Shown one piece after another: positions 8,017-15,383 of a stretch of 19,001 nt of DNA. The notes below the pieces were generated by a model. The model was not told where the DNA came from, did no database searches, and saw only the letters and a program-made list of their open reading frames with translations. Numbering within the stretch: the first letter of the stretch is position 1; every line of letters begins with the position of its first letter. Source of the stretch: an uncultured Lachnospiraceae bacterium (GTDB taxonomy: Bacteria; Bacillota; Clostridia; Lachnospirales; Lachnospiraceae); assembly GCA_910588755.1 (NCBI GenBank), contig CAJUQZ010000084.1, positions 1-19,001 on the forward strand, given 5' to 3'. The position numbers were made by a program, and so were the translations under genes.

Positions 8017-8204
8017 AATCTGATCATTTTGAATATCATTTATTTTAAACCTGATTCTAATTGAACCCAAACCATATTGAATATGAGTCTTATCAAATCT
8101 GAATCATATTCAATATGATTCTTACCGAATCTGAATCATATTGAACCTGAACCATTTTAAATATGATTCTTATTGAACCTGATAATATAGAACCTGATCA
8201 AAAG
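8016..8204. repeat. Degenerate tandem array, period 16 bp, between response regulator and kinase
   Basis: From the last base of the response-regulator stop, the spacer can be cut into twelve consecutive units of 15-16 bp, e.g. GAATCTGAATCATATT, GAACCTGAACCATTTT, AAATATGATTCTTATT and GAATATGAGTCTTATC. There are two unit types, one close to RAATCTGAATCATATT and one close to RAATATGATTCTTATT, each roughly the reverse complement of the other. Adjacent units therefore make palindromes: 10-base arms GAATCATATT/AATATGATTC with a one-base centre at 8101-8121, the same arms again at 8133-8142 and 8160-8169, and CATATT-G-AATATG at 8073-8085. Stop codons rule out a coding role. The array ends a few bases before the kinase ribosome site. 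Confidence 0.85.
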
Positions 8205-8219
8205 AAATGAGGATTTTCA

Positions 8220-9647
8220 TTGAAGCGGACACTCTACCTGAAATTTGTACTGGCTTATTTTATCTTTGCCTTCTTTGGTTTTATCGTCGTGGCGACCTTT
8301 ACATCGAGCATGACACTTGAACACATGAAGCGCGAGCGCGCCGATTCTTTATATAAGGAAGCGCTGCTGATTGCCGACTCCTACGCCGCCGATCTCTACA
8401 ACAGTGAGATCACACTCGAATCCGTGTGGCGCCAGATCGAGGCGATCGGCACCTTTCTTGATGCCCCGGTGTGGATTGTCAACCCGTCGGGGCTTATTGT
8501 GTTGGATTCCAGCGCACCCCTCGAGATTGAAAATCCCGTCACCATTCCCAATTTCAGCCCCACGATTACAGGAAATTCTTTTTATACGACAGGAAATTTT
8601 TTTGGTATGTTTGATGAGGAAATGCTGTCAGCTTTTGCACCAATTACCTCCAAATACAAGGTGAGGGGATATGTGGTCATTCATGCATCAATGAAAAACC
8701 TGCAGTCCTCCTGCAACTCCCTCTTAAATATATCCTACATCACGCTGGTCATACTGTTTCTGCTGTCATTAATTATCCTGCTTTTTTTTACAGAGATGGT
8801 CTATCTGCCTCTGCGCAGGATCACGCACGCGACAGAACAGTACGCCATCGGAAATTTCAGATATGAGTTTCAGGTTGACAGTGAGGACGAGATTGGTTAT
8901 CTTGCCGCTTCCATCGCCTATATGGCCGGAGAGGTGGCAAAGAGCGAGGACAACCAGAAACGCCTCGTCGCAAACATCTCCCATGATTTCCGCTCGCCGC
9001 TCACCTCCATGCGCGGCTATCTCGAGGCGATGCTCGACGGCACGATTCCTCCTGAACTGCACGAGAAATACATCCGTGTCGTCCTAAACGAGACAGACCG
9101 CCTGACGAAGCTGACCAACTCCCTGCTCACACTCAACACCCTCACAACCAAGGGCATGATTCCTGACAGGAGTAATTTTGACATCAACCAGGTCATCAAA
9201 AACACGGCAATGTCCTTCGAGGGAACCTGCCGTGAGAAGATGATCGCCATTGAGCTGGTGCTCACAGGCGATCAGATGTTTGTCAATGCCGATATGGTCA
9301 AAATCCAGCAGGTGCTTTACAATCTGGTGGATAACGCCATCAAGTTCAGCCACAAAAATTCGTCCATCAAAATTGAAACTGTGGAAAAATCAAACAAACT
9401 GCTGGTATCCGTCAAGGACAACGGCATCGGTATCCCAAAGGACAGCCTGCGTCTAATCTGGAACCGCTTCTACAAGACTGATCTCTCGCGTGGAAAGGAT
9501 AAGAAAGGGACTGGCCTTGGCCTGTCCATCACGAAGGAGATTATCCAATCCCACAATGAAAATATCAATGTGATCAGCACGGAGGGTGTCGGCACTGAAT
9601 TTATCTTTACGCTGGAGAAGGCAGCGGATAAGCGGGAGGACGTGTAA
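8220..9647 (+). CDS. Sensor histidine kinase, membrane-bound, HAMP type
   Basis: 475 aa. The start is TTG at 8220, chosen because GAGGA (8209-8213) lies six bases upstream and translation begins MKRTLYLKFV, directly before a first membrane helix (about 8-28). An extracytoplasmic sensor domain of about 140 residues follows, then helix two (about 171-191), HAMP (about 192-245), HisKA with His255 in ISHDFRSPLTS, and HATPase_c with Asn372 (NLVDNAIKFS), DNGIG at 400-404 and GTGLGL at 430-435. The catalytic set is complete. It is the cognate partner of the upstream regulator by adjacency. The signal sensed is unknown; the extracellular domain shows no motif I can name. Its stop is one base from the stop of the convergent Nudix gene, leaving no room for a separate terminator. 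Confidence 0.95.
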   Translation: MKRTLYLKFVLAYFIFAFFGFIVVATFTSSMTLEHMKRERADSLYKEALLIADSYAADLYNSEITLESVWRQIEAIGTFLDAPVWIVNPSGLIVLDSSAPLEIENPVTIPNFSPTITGNSFYTTGNFFGMFDEEMLSAFAPITSKYKVRGYVVIHASMKNLQSSCNSLLNISYITLVILFLLSLIILLFFTEMVYLPLRRITHATEQYAIGNFRYEFQVDSEDEIGYLAASIAYMAGEVAKSEDNQKRLVANISHDFRSPLTSMRGYLEAMLDGTIPPELHEKYIRVVLNETDRLTKLTNSLLTLNTLTTKGMIPDRSNFDINQVIKNTAMSFEGTCREKMIAIELVLTGDQMFVNADMVKIQQVLYNLVDNAIKFSHKNSSIKIETVEKSNKLLVSVKDNGIGIPKDSLRLIWNRFYKTDLSRGKDKKGTGLGLSITKEIIQSHNENINVISTEGVGTEFIFTLEKAADKREDV

Positions 9648-9648
9648 T

Positions 9649-10080
9649 TTATCTCTCACAAATTCCCCTCCGCCAGACCTCCTCCATCAGCTTTGGCTGA
9701 ATATCTGGATACGTCCAGTCTGCTGGCATCTCATTTGTAATAACAATCTTCTCAATCTCGCTGTGAAGCTCCTGCTCAAACGCTCTGATCTCTGCAAAAT
9801 ACAACATGCCAAAAGATTCCTGCCCGTCAAAATTGTCCTTCGCAATCACGGAATACACACAGACTGGCTGGAGCTCAAAATCGAGCGCCCCGGTCTCCTC
9901 ATACAATTCTCTTTTCGCCGTGTCCAGAATCGCCTCCCCCGGTTCCCGGTGTCCTCCCGGCACCTCCAAAGTATTTCTCAATTTATGCTTGCAAAAAACG
10001 TATTTGCCCTCCGTCCTTGCGACAATCACTGCAAATTTCAACAGGGCGTCGTCCACTTCCTCATAAAAATGTACTGCCAT
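9649..10080 (-). CDS. Nudix hydrolase
   Basis: 143 aa from ATG at 10080. This start is preferred over the upstream in-frame ATG at 10176 because AGGAGG (10091-10096) sits ten bases before it and the longer N-terminus would be read through a non-coding repeat. The Nudix box GX5EX7REUXEEXGU is complete: Gly43, Glu49, Arg57-Glu58-Leu59, Glu61-Glu62, Gly64. Family members hydrolyse nucleoside diphosphates linked to another moiety. The N-terminal VDDALLKFAVIVA, KHKLRNTLEVPGG and short C-terminal region (WTYPDIQPKLMEEV) resemble small MutT/YjhB-like proteins, so NTP or nucleotide-sugar clean-up is plausible but the substrate is not determined. It is tail to tail with the kinase gene. Confidence 0.9.
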   Translation of the reverse strand: MAVHFYEEVDDALLKFAVIVARTEGKYVFCKHKLRNTLEVPGGHREPGEAILDTAKRELYEETGALDFELQPVCVYSVIAKDNFDGQESFGMLYFAEIRAFEQELHSEIEKIVITNEMPADWTYPDIQPKLMEEVWRRGICER

Positions 10081-10110
10081 TTTCTCTGCTCCTCCTCGTT
10101 TATTCGCGAC

Positions 10111-10165
10111 CCGTGCGCCGCTTTTGCGGCATTTTTCCTCTGCACGGGGCTGTGCATAAAAGGGC
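10111..10165 (-). repeat. Structured intergenic repeat element, copy 1
   Basis: Read on the - strand, this ~55-nt element begins at the U-tract of the pullulanase terminator and ends 15 bp before the Nudix Shine-Dalgarno. It folds as an outer stem CCGTGC/GCACGG (plus-strand arms 10111-10116 and 10142-10147) with an inner hairpin GCCGC-TTTT-GCGGC (10117-10130) stacked on one side and an 11-base unpaired purine-rich strand (- strand AGAGGAAAAAT) on the other. It matches copy 2 at 13708 in 47 of the first 50 positions. Confidence 0.85.
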
Positions 10166-10189
10166 TGACACTCCATCAGTACCAGCCCT
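10161..10189 (-). terminator. Intrinsic terminator of the pullulanase gene
   Basis: On the - strand AGGGCTG and CAGCCCT pair, and the stem continues inward through GTACT/AGTGT (with two G-U pairs) to a GATGG loop, about 12 bp in all, followed by TTTTAT. It lies about 20 bp beyond the pullulanase stop. Confidence 0.85.
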
Positions 10190-10208
10190 GATTCTGTCAG
10201 GCAATGCC

Positions 10209-13200
10209 CTATTTTTTACGTTTTTTCACAAAAATTCCTGCCGCAACTGCCGCCAACACCGCGATAATACCACCCACGATAAGCGGTGTATTTCCGGAGG
10301 ATTTTTCTGTGCTGCCTGTATCCTTCGCACCTTCTGTGCCCGCTGCGTCCTCTGAACTGACACTTGTGTCATTTTTATTGTCCGCTTTTGTCTCCGCCTT
10401 CACGATTGTGTCATCGCCCTGCACGAGCACCATCGCGGAAATTCCCGCCACGGATACGCTTCCCTCTGCCGTTCCCACAGAGGCCGTTCCTGCTGTCTTA
10501 TCGTTGACACAGATCTCCCATGAACCCGCTGGAAGCGGTACATTCACCGCGTCTGCATTTCCGTTAAAGATCACCGTGATCTTCTCAGCCGTGTCGCCGT
10601 TTGCGTGGTTTGCGATTGTATAGCCCACCACATTGGCATCAAGCCCGCTCATGAATGTCAGATTGCTCTGAATATCCGCCGTCACCGCCATGCGGAGTGC
10701 GCCGTGTGCCTTGCGGAATGCGATCAGTCCCTTGTAATACTCATAGGTATCCATCACATTCGCCTTGTCTGCCCACTTGATACTGTTCGTCGAATCCGGC
10801 GATGCGTAACTGTTCTCATCAAAGCCGCCTGCCACTGTCGCGGAAGGCTTGCTTCTTAGCATCTCCTCGCCCGCCTGGAAGAACGGCACGCCCTGTGAGG
10901 TGAGCACGATCGCGCTTCCGAGCTTGTTCATGCGGATCCTTGCCTCCTCGCTGTCGTCCGCGTTGGAGATCGCAAGCTTATCCCAGAAAGTCAGGTTGTC
11001 GTGACATGAGATATAGTTGATGCTCTGTCCCGGCTGTGCCGCCCAGCTCTTGGCGCCCTTTTCATTTTTGAAGGTCAGCACCTGCGGGTGCGGCGTCGCC
11101 GCGACAACCCCAAACTTGATGCTCTCCTCCATGCCGTCCTTGCCGCTGATAAATCCCTTATCCTGCGCGTCAAACACACTGCCCTTGATACCGTCCCTGA
11201 TGTCGTCGCTAAACGCGCCTACCCTGTCAATCTTTGCCATATTCGCCTTCAAAGCCTGCTGCGAAGACGGAATCGCGCAGTCCCCGCCAGTCCAGCCCTC
11301 GCCGTAGACCATGATCGAAGGGTCAATCTCGTCAAGCGCCGCCCGCACTGCTTTCATCGTGTCAATGTCGTGCACTGCCATCAGGTCAAAGCGGAAACCG
11401 TCAATGTGGTACTCTGTCGCCCAGTAGACCACTGAATCCACAATGTACTTGCGCACCATCGCGTGGTCAGAGGCCGTCTCATTGCCGCAACCTGACGCGT
11501 TGGAGTAGTTCTCGCCCACTTTTCTGTAATAGTAATCGGGTACTGTCTTCTGGAAATACGAATCTTCTATATTGAATGTGTGGTTGTACACAACATCCAT
11601 ATTCACACGGATTCCATTCTGGTGGAGCGCCTGTACCATCTGCTTCATCTCTTTGATGCGCACCTCCCCGTGATATGGGTCCGTGCTGTAAGAGCCCTCG
11701 GGCACATTGTAGTTCTTCGGGTCATATCCCCAGTTAAACTGCGGTGTGTCAAGCTTTGTCTCGTCCACCGTGGCATAATCATAACTCGGCAGAATCTGCA
11801 CATGCGTCACACCGAGCTCCTTGATGTGGTCGATGCCTGTCGCAAGCCCGTCCGCGTTAGTCGTTCCCGTCTCGGTAAGCCCCAGGAATTTTCCAGTGTT
11901 AGTGATTCCAGAGGACGCATCCGATGACAGGTCCCTTATATGAAGCTCATAAATCACCGCGTCTGTGGGATTTGTAAGCGCCGGTCTTGTATCGTTTTCA
12001 AAGCCCTCCGGATTGGTAGCGCTCAAATCCACGACCATGCCTCTGTTGCCATTGACGCCGGTTGTCCGCGCATAGAGATCCACCGCCTCGCTCGTCTTTG
12101 TCCCGTTTTTGATTGAATAGGTATAGTACACGCCATTCAGATCGCCCTGCTTCTCACAGGACCATACACCCTTGTCCCCCATCGTCATGGGAATCGTCTC
12201 TGTGAGGTTATCTCCATCCCCCTGCTCGTACAGGTTCAGCTTGATCTCAGACGCTGTGGGCGCCCACACCTTAAACGTGGTCTTTTCCTTGGTATAGTTT
12301 GCACCCAGGTCATTTCCATCATACGTAAACGCATCATCAAAATAGCTGGAACCGATAATTTTGTTCATGGATACTGTCGTCCCTTCGTACCCTTCCATTG
12401 TTATGTCATATGCTTTTGACAATTCTAACTCCTCCTCCATCGTCAACAATACCTCTTTGCCGTCCTCGCTGTCCGCCGAAGCCACCACGTACTCTGTACC
12501 GTTCCCGTCCGTGACCTTGATCTGTGCTGCCAGATCATTGCTGCTCTTTGGCGCGCGGGAGAGCGACGCGTAGATTTCCTTGCTTGTCGTCTCCGAGAAA
12601 TACGCCTCGGCAATCACCGGATTGTAGATCACTTCCTCCATAGTATACCACAATGTTGGATTTCCTTCCACTATGTACACATCAATTGTATTATTTGAGG
12701 CTTTTGTCAAATCGATCTCATAGTCAAGCGCCGTATCTGCGTCTCCATCCTGAATCACACGCACGCCGGCTTTTGTCACACCATCCTTTGGCTGTAGGCC
12801 GACCTTAAAAAACGCACCGAAATCATCCGTCTCCGACAACGGATAGCTGCCGCCCACATCACTGCCGGCCCATGCATACGCCTCCACTGTATCGGCACTG
12901 TACTTCTGGTCAAAATTGTAATAATGGACATTGAGCTTTGTCGCGCCGTCCTCGTTGTACACATTCAGCCTTGCCTCCTCGAGCGCTGCTATGTCATATG
13001 CCTGTGCGCCGTCCGGCGCCACTGTCGCAAACTCAGCCTCACCGCTTGTCACCCAGATCTCCACCGTGTCTCCATCCATCGTGACAAACCTGTCCTCACC
13101 GATGTCCTTGTTCTCCCACTCGCCTCGCCGCACGATAAAACCAATGCTTCCCGGTTTGCGGTTCGTCTGATAGACCGCCACCTTACCAAAGTCGTCCTCG

Positions 13201-13418
13201 TCCGTAAAGTCAACCCGTTGGCCTTCCCGGCCTTCCTCCCAGATCCACAGGTTCCAGCCGTCATAGCTGCCATCGGCTCTCCCGCCGTAATGAACGACTA
13301 ATGTCGTTCCCGCCGCCCTTGCGGTCATGCCTGGCATGAATACGGACATTGCTGTCATAAACACCATGAGCAGCGCCAGCAACCCGGCAGTCCACCGCCG
13401 TTTTTTCAGAACTTCCAT
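10209..13418 (-). CDS. pulA: Cell-surface type I pullulanase (GH13) with CBM41 modules
   Basis: 1069 aa from ATG 13418, which has GGAGG at 13428-13432 nine bases upstream. The ATG nine codons earlier (13445) has AAGGAT almost touching it. A signal peptide (KKRRWTAGLLALLMVFM... AraAla cleavage area) leads to two starch-binding CBM41-like modules (ending TVEIWVTSG and IDVYIVEGNPTLWY), an N-terminal beta domain, CBM48 (FKVWAPTASEIKLNLY) and the GH13 barrel. The pullulanase signature FNWGYDP is present, as are conserved regions DVVYNH (Asp608), GFRFDLM (nucleophile Asp678), YGEGW (acid/base Glu707) and CHDN (His806-Asp807). The protein cleaves alpha-1,6 branches of starch and pullulan. A Ser/Thr/Asp-rich linker precedes a C-terminal membrane helix ending KKRKK; there is no LPXTG, so it is probably membrane-anchored. 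No other starch genes are adjacent. Confidence 0.95.
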   Translation of the reverse strand: MEVLKKRRWTAGLLALLMVFMTAMSVFMPGMTARAAGTTLVVHYGGRADGSYDGWNLWIWEEGREGQRVDFTDEDDFGKVAVYQTNRKPGSIGFIVRRGEWENKDIGEDRFVTMDGDTVEIWVTSGEAEFATVAPDGAQAYDIAALEEARLNVYNEDGATKLNVHYYNFDQKYSADTVEAYAWAGSDVGGSYPLSETDDFGAFFKVGLQPKDGVTKAGVRVIQDGDADTALDYEIDLTKASNNTIDVYIVEGNPTLWYTMEEVIYNPVIAEAYFSETTSKEIYASLSRAPKSSNDLAAQIKVTDGNGTEYVVASADSEDGKEVLLTMEEELELSKAYDITMEGYEGTTVSMNKIIGSSYFDDAFTYDGNDLGANYTKEKTTFKVWAPTASEIKLNLYEQGDGDNLTETIPMTMGDKGVWSCEKQGDLNGVYYTYSIKNGTKTSEAVDLYARTTGVNGNRGMVVDLSATNPEGFENDTRPALTNPTDAVIYELHIRDLSSDASSGITNTGKFLGLTETGTTNADGLATGIDHIKELGVTHVQILPSYDYATVDETKLDTPQFNWGYDPKNYNVPEGSYSTDPYHGEVRIKEMKQMVQALHQNGIRVNMDVVYNHTFNIEDSYFQKTVPDYYYRKVGENYSNASGCGNETASDHAMVRKYIVDSVVYWATEYHIDGFRFDLMAVHDIDTMKAVRAALDEIDPSIMVYGEGWTGGDCAIPSSQQALKANMAKIDRVGAFSDDIRDGIKGSVFDAQDKGFISGKDGMEESIKFGVVAATPHPQVLTFKNEKGAKSWAAQPGQSINYISCHDNLTFWDKLAISNADDSEEARIRMNKLGSAIVLTSQGVPFFQAGEEMLRSKPSATVAGGFDENSYASPDSTNSIKWADKANVMDTYEYYKGLIAFRKAHGALRMAVTADIQSNLTFMSGLDANVVGYTIANHANGDTAEKITVIFNGNADAVNVPLPAGSWEICVNDKTAGTASVGTAEGSVSVAGISAMVLVQGDDTIVKAETKADNKNDTSVSSEDAAGTEGAKDTGSTEKSSGNTPLIVGGIIAVLAAVAAGIFVKKRKK

Positions 13419-13445
13419 ACCTTTTAACCTCCATTCGATATTCAT

Positions 13446-13707
13446 ATCCTTCAGAATCTCTCTTGATGGTATTATTATAGCCGCTTGCAGGGTAAAAAGC
13501 TATTGGAATTTTCGTAAAATTTCGCTCTCAATTTTTAGCAAAAATAACGAAATTTTCCGAATTTTTCTACATTTCATAAATCAAATATCCATGCATACAC
13601 AAAGCTGTGCTTTCGAATAGGAAGGATTCATCCGTCTGCTCTTTCTGACATTTCTCCTTTGGGTGCCTGTGTGCATTCGAGTCGGGAAAATCCTTTTCCC
13701 CTACTCG
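13446..13707. other. Intergenic region upstream of pullulanase: promoter, AT-rich inverted repeats, hairpin
   Basis: Besides the promoter noted separately, it holds a 9-bp inverted repeat AAAATTTCG/CGAAATTTT (13516-13524 and 13548-13556) in very AT-rich DNA, 40-80 bp upstream of the -10, a candidate operator. A strong hairpin lies at 13678-13707: CGAGT/ACTCG outer arms and GGGAAAA/TTTTCCC inner arms around a TCC loop. That hairpin directly abuts repeat copy 2. I see no gene here on either strand. Confidence 0.6.
13474..13489 (-). promoter_or_regulatory. Pullulanase -10 box overlapped by a cre-like site
   Basis: On the - strand TATAAT (13474-13479) lies about 55 bp before the pullulanase ATG; no good -35 is evident. 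The overlapping sequence TGCAAGCGGCTATA (13476-13489) fits the CcpA operator core TGNAANCGNNNNCA except for one position. Repression in the presence of preferred sugars would make sense for a starch enzyme but is inferred. Confidence 0.4.
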
Positions 13708-13765
13708 CCGTGCGCCGCCTTTGCGGCATATTTCCTCTGCACGGGGCTGCGCATAAAGAAAGGGC
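13708..13765 (-). repeat. Structured intergenic repeat element, copy 2
   Basis: Second copy of the element at 10111-10165, in the same orientation. Relative to copy 1 it differs at three of the first 50 positions and has a 3-base insertion (GAA) near the terminator end. The three substitutions fall in the inner loop, the unpaired strand and the flank; all paired arms (CCGTGC/GCACGG and GCCGC/GCGGC) are unchanged. It lies between the DUF3048 terminator and the pullulanase promoter. Confidence 0.85.
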
Positions 13766-13784
13766 GTATGCCATACACACGCCC
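13762..13784 (-). terminator. Intrinsic terminator of the DUF3048 gene, possibly bidirectional
   Basis: Arms GGGCGT and ACGCCC (13762-13767 and 13779-13784) with three further inner pairs around TATGG. On the - strand the stem is followed by TTTCTTTAT, about 35 bp after the DUF3048 stop. On the + strand it is followed by seven T's, so it could also stop + strand readthrough. Confidence 0.8.
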
Positions 13785-13817
13785 CTTTTTTTATTTCAAT
13801 ACCATATCGTATTCAGC

Positions 13818-14981
13818 CTACTGGATCACGACCTTACTCCATGAGTCCGCCGGTACTAGTGCTACATAGGTCTTTCCTGTGTTTAGCTCAATCTCCTCCC
13901 CGGTCTCCTTGCTTAAGTAGATCGTCTTATCACTCTCACCAGCCTTGATCCAGGACACCTCGATCGCCTTGCCGTTTGTGATATAGTACGCAGAACGGCC
14001 GGAATCAATCGCATTGTATATGAGATAACCATTATCGTCAAGCTCGTTAAAATCTGTCTCCTGCAGCAGCACATTCTTGAATGTCAGCTGCGCGTTGCCG
14101 TGCTGTGGATCGGTATGCGCCTGGCCGTACTCATAGTAGTCATACGTGCCGGTTGACTCGTTGTACTGAAGCTTAGAACTGTTGTGCGGAAACGGCAGCT
14201 CAATGTTCGTACAGGCCACTGCATTCCCGACATTTGACAGATCAATTTCTGTATCCGAGAAGAAATAGTGCTGTCCTGGATAGTATTCATTGTACTCTGT
14301 AGAGTACTTCGAGTTTGCAAACTTCTTATCGAGATCCCCAGCACAGATATACTCTGTAAACTCCCTCTTCTTGCCATTATCTACACGGGAAAAACCGCCG
14401 CTGAAATTCGCAGAATACTTTTTGGCAAGCCAGTCATCAACATAGTATGGACCTCCGTCATGGCAAAGCACGGCATTCCACTCCGCCGCGAGCATGATAT
14501 TGGTTGAGCGCGTGCTGCGGATGCTGCCAAACTGCTCGATCTTTCCCCAATCCTTCACAATCGCCATCAGACGTGTGATCCTGCCGTTTGCAGTGCTGTT
14601 CATAATCTCATACACCACGTCAGCCTCAGTGAGTCCATAGTGCGGCAGCGCAGCCTTCTCATTGTCCACCATAACCGCAATCGGACGCTGGTTCTTTAGG
14701 CTCTCATCAATCCACTCGTTTGTAATCTCACTGCGGTACATTCCCTCGCGCGACTCCTCTATCTGCTGTTCTGTAGAGGACTCCTGTATGTCTGGCGTTT
14801 CCGGCGCCGTATCAGGGTTGTCTGTATTACTATTGTTATTTCCGGTGATGTCTGCAAAATCTACCTCTTTTGTAGGCTCCTTCGCATCTTCCTTGCCTCC
14901 GCAGCCTGTCATGGACGCCGCTGCCATTGCCATTACAAGAAGTAAGGCAGCTCCCTTTGTTTTCACACTCTTTCTTTTCAT
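13818..14981 (-). CDS. DUF3048 domain lipoprotein (YerB-like)
   Basis: 387 aa from ATG 14981, supported by AAGGGAG just upstream and by a lipoprotein signal that begins exactly there: MKRKSVKTKG, a hydrophobic core, then SMTGC with Cys27. A longer reading frame upstream runs into the SRP RNA gene and is rejected. After an Asn/Thr/Asp/Glu-rich linker the two-part DUF3048 domain begins with NQRPIAVMVDNEKAA (about residue 112) and contains ADVVYEIM, GRITRLMAIV, GSIRSTR and CHDGGPYY; the C-terminal half ends near the stop. The family includes Bacillus subtilis YerB; its biochemical role is unknown. An isolated TATAAT at 15024-15029 could be its -10, but the matching -35 is poor. Confidence 0.9.
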   Translation of the reverse strand: MKRKSVKTKGAALLLVMAMAAASMTGCGGKEDAKEPTKEVDFADITGNNNSNTDNPDTAPETPDIQESSTEQQIEESREGMYRSEITNEWIDESLKNQRPIAVMVDNEKAALPHYGLTEADVVYEIMNSTANGRITRLMAIVKDWGKIEQFGSIRSTRSTNIMLAAEWNAVLCHDGGPYYVDDWLAKKYSANFSGGFSRVDNGKKREFTEYICAGDLDKKFANSKYSTEYNEYYPGQHYFFSDTEIDLSNVGNAVACTNIELPFPHNSSKLQYNESTGTYDYYEYGQAHTDPQHGNAQLTFKNVLLQETDFNELDDNGYLIYNAIDSGRSAYYITNGKAIEVSWIKAGESDKTIYLSKETGEEIELNTGKTYVALVPADSWSKVVIQ

Positions 14982-15079
14982 AATGTCTCCCTTTTCGCAT
15001 ACTCTGGCACCTTGTAATTTCGTATTATAAGGTCCCCTTCCATACTGATATCGTTCTTCCTTAGTTTCCCTATCTTTTT

Positions 15080-15327
15080 CATGTTTATGCACATACACGT
15101 TACCTCTACAGTTAACTCCGCCAGGCACCCTCGCGGCACATATGAAATCCGCCTTAGTGCTGCTGCATTCCTGCCCTGACACGGTTCAACGGCACACATT
15201 GCGCGAGACCCAAACTTCAACGCCACTTGTAGAGGGCAGCTGCACAAACGCAGACCCTCGGTCGCTTATCACCCCCACTATAGCGGATTGTGGGTACAGG
15301 ACACCGCTAACGCCCCGGCTGCACGAT
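15080..15327 (-). ncRNA. ffs: Signal recognition particle RNA, large Gram-positive type
   Basis: On the - strand the 5' part carries the Alu-domain signature: TTAGCGGTGTCCTGTACC and AATCCGCTATAG, with helix CCCAC/GTGGG (15290-15294 and 15274-15278). The S-domain tip reads GTCAGG-GCA-GGAA-TGC-AGCAGC (tetraloop at 15168-15171), keeping the GGAA loop and the asymmetric AGG/AGCAG internal loop that binds Ffh. The long helix 5 is supported by CCTCTACA (15228-15235) pairing with TGTAGAGG (15103-15110) and GTTTGTGCA (15241-15249) pairing with TGCATAAAC (15083-15091). The 5' end is placed about seven bases after the -10; the 3' end is approximate because no U-tract terminator follows. With Ffh it directs membrane proteins to the translocon. 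No protein gene overlaps it credibly. Confidence 0.94.
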
Positions 15328-15333
15328 GTTAAT

Positions 15334-15363
15334 ATTATAACCTCATATTCATCAATAAGTCAA
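15334..15363 (-). promoter_or_regulatory. Promoter of the SRP RNA gene
   Basis: TTGACT (15358-15363), 18-bp spacer, TATAAT (15334-15339) on the - strand: a near-consensus housekeeping promoter placed correctly for transcription to begin at about 15327. It lies about 20 bp beyond the stop of the upstream gene. Confidence 0.85.
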
Positions 15364-15383
15364 TGCTATTCATACTTTTTTAA

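Noticed and set aside
8016..8204. CRISPR array
   Set aside because: There are no unique spacers; units are contiguous, 16 bp, degenerate and alternate in orientation.
10081..10176. N-terminal extension of the Nudix protein to 10176
   Set aside because: The added 32 residues are a translation of the structured repeat element, and AGGAGG supports the start at 10080.
9586..10191. 201-codon open frame on the + strand opposite the Nudix gene
   Set aside because: The complementary strand encodes a perfect Nudix box; the + frame lacks a ribosome site and recognisable domain.
14982..15182. N-terminal extension of the DUF3048 protein to 15182
   Set aside because: It crosses the SRP RNA; a ribosome site and lipoprotein signal mark the start at 14981.
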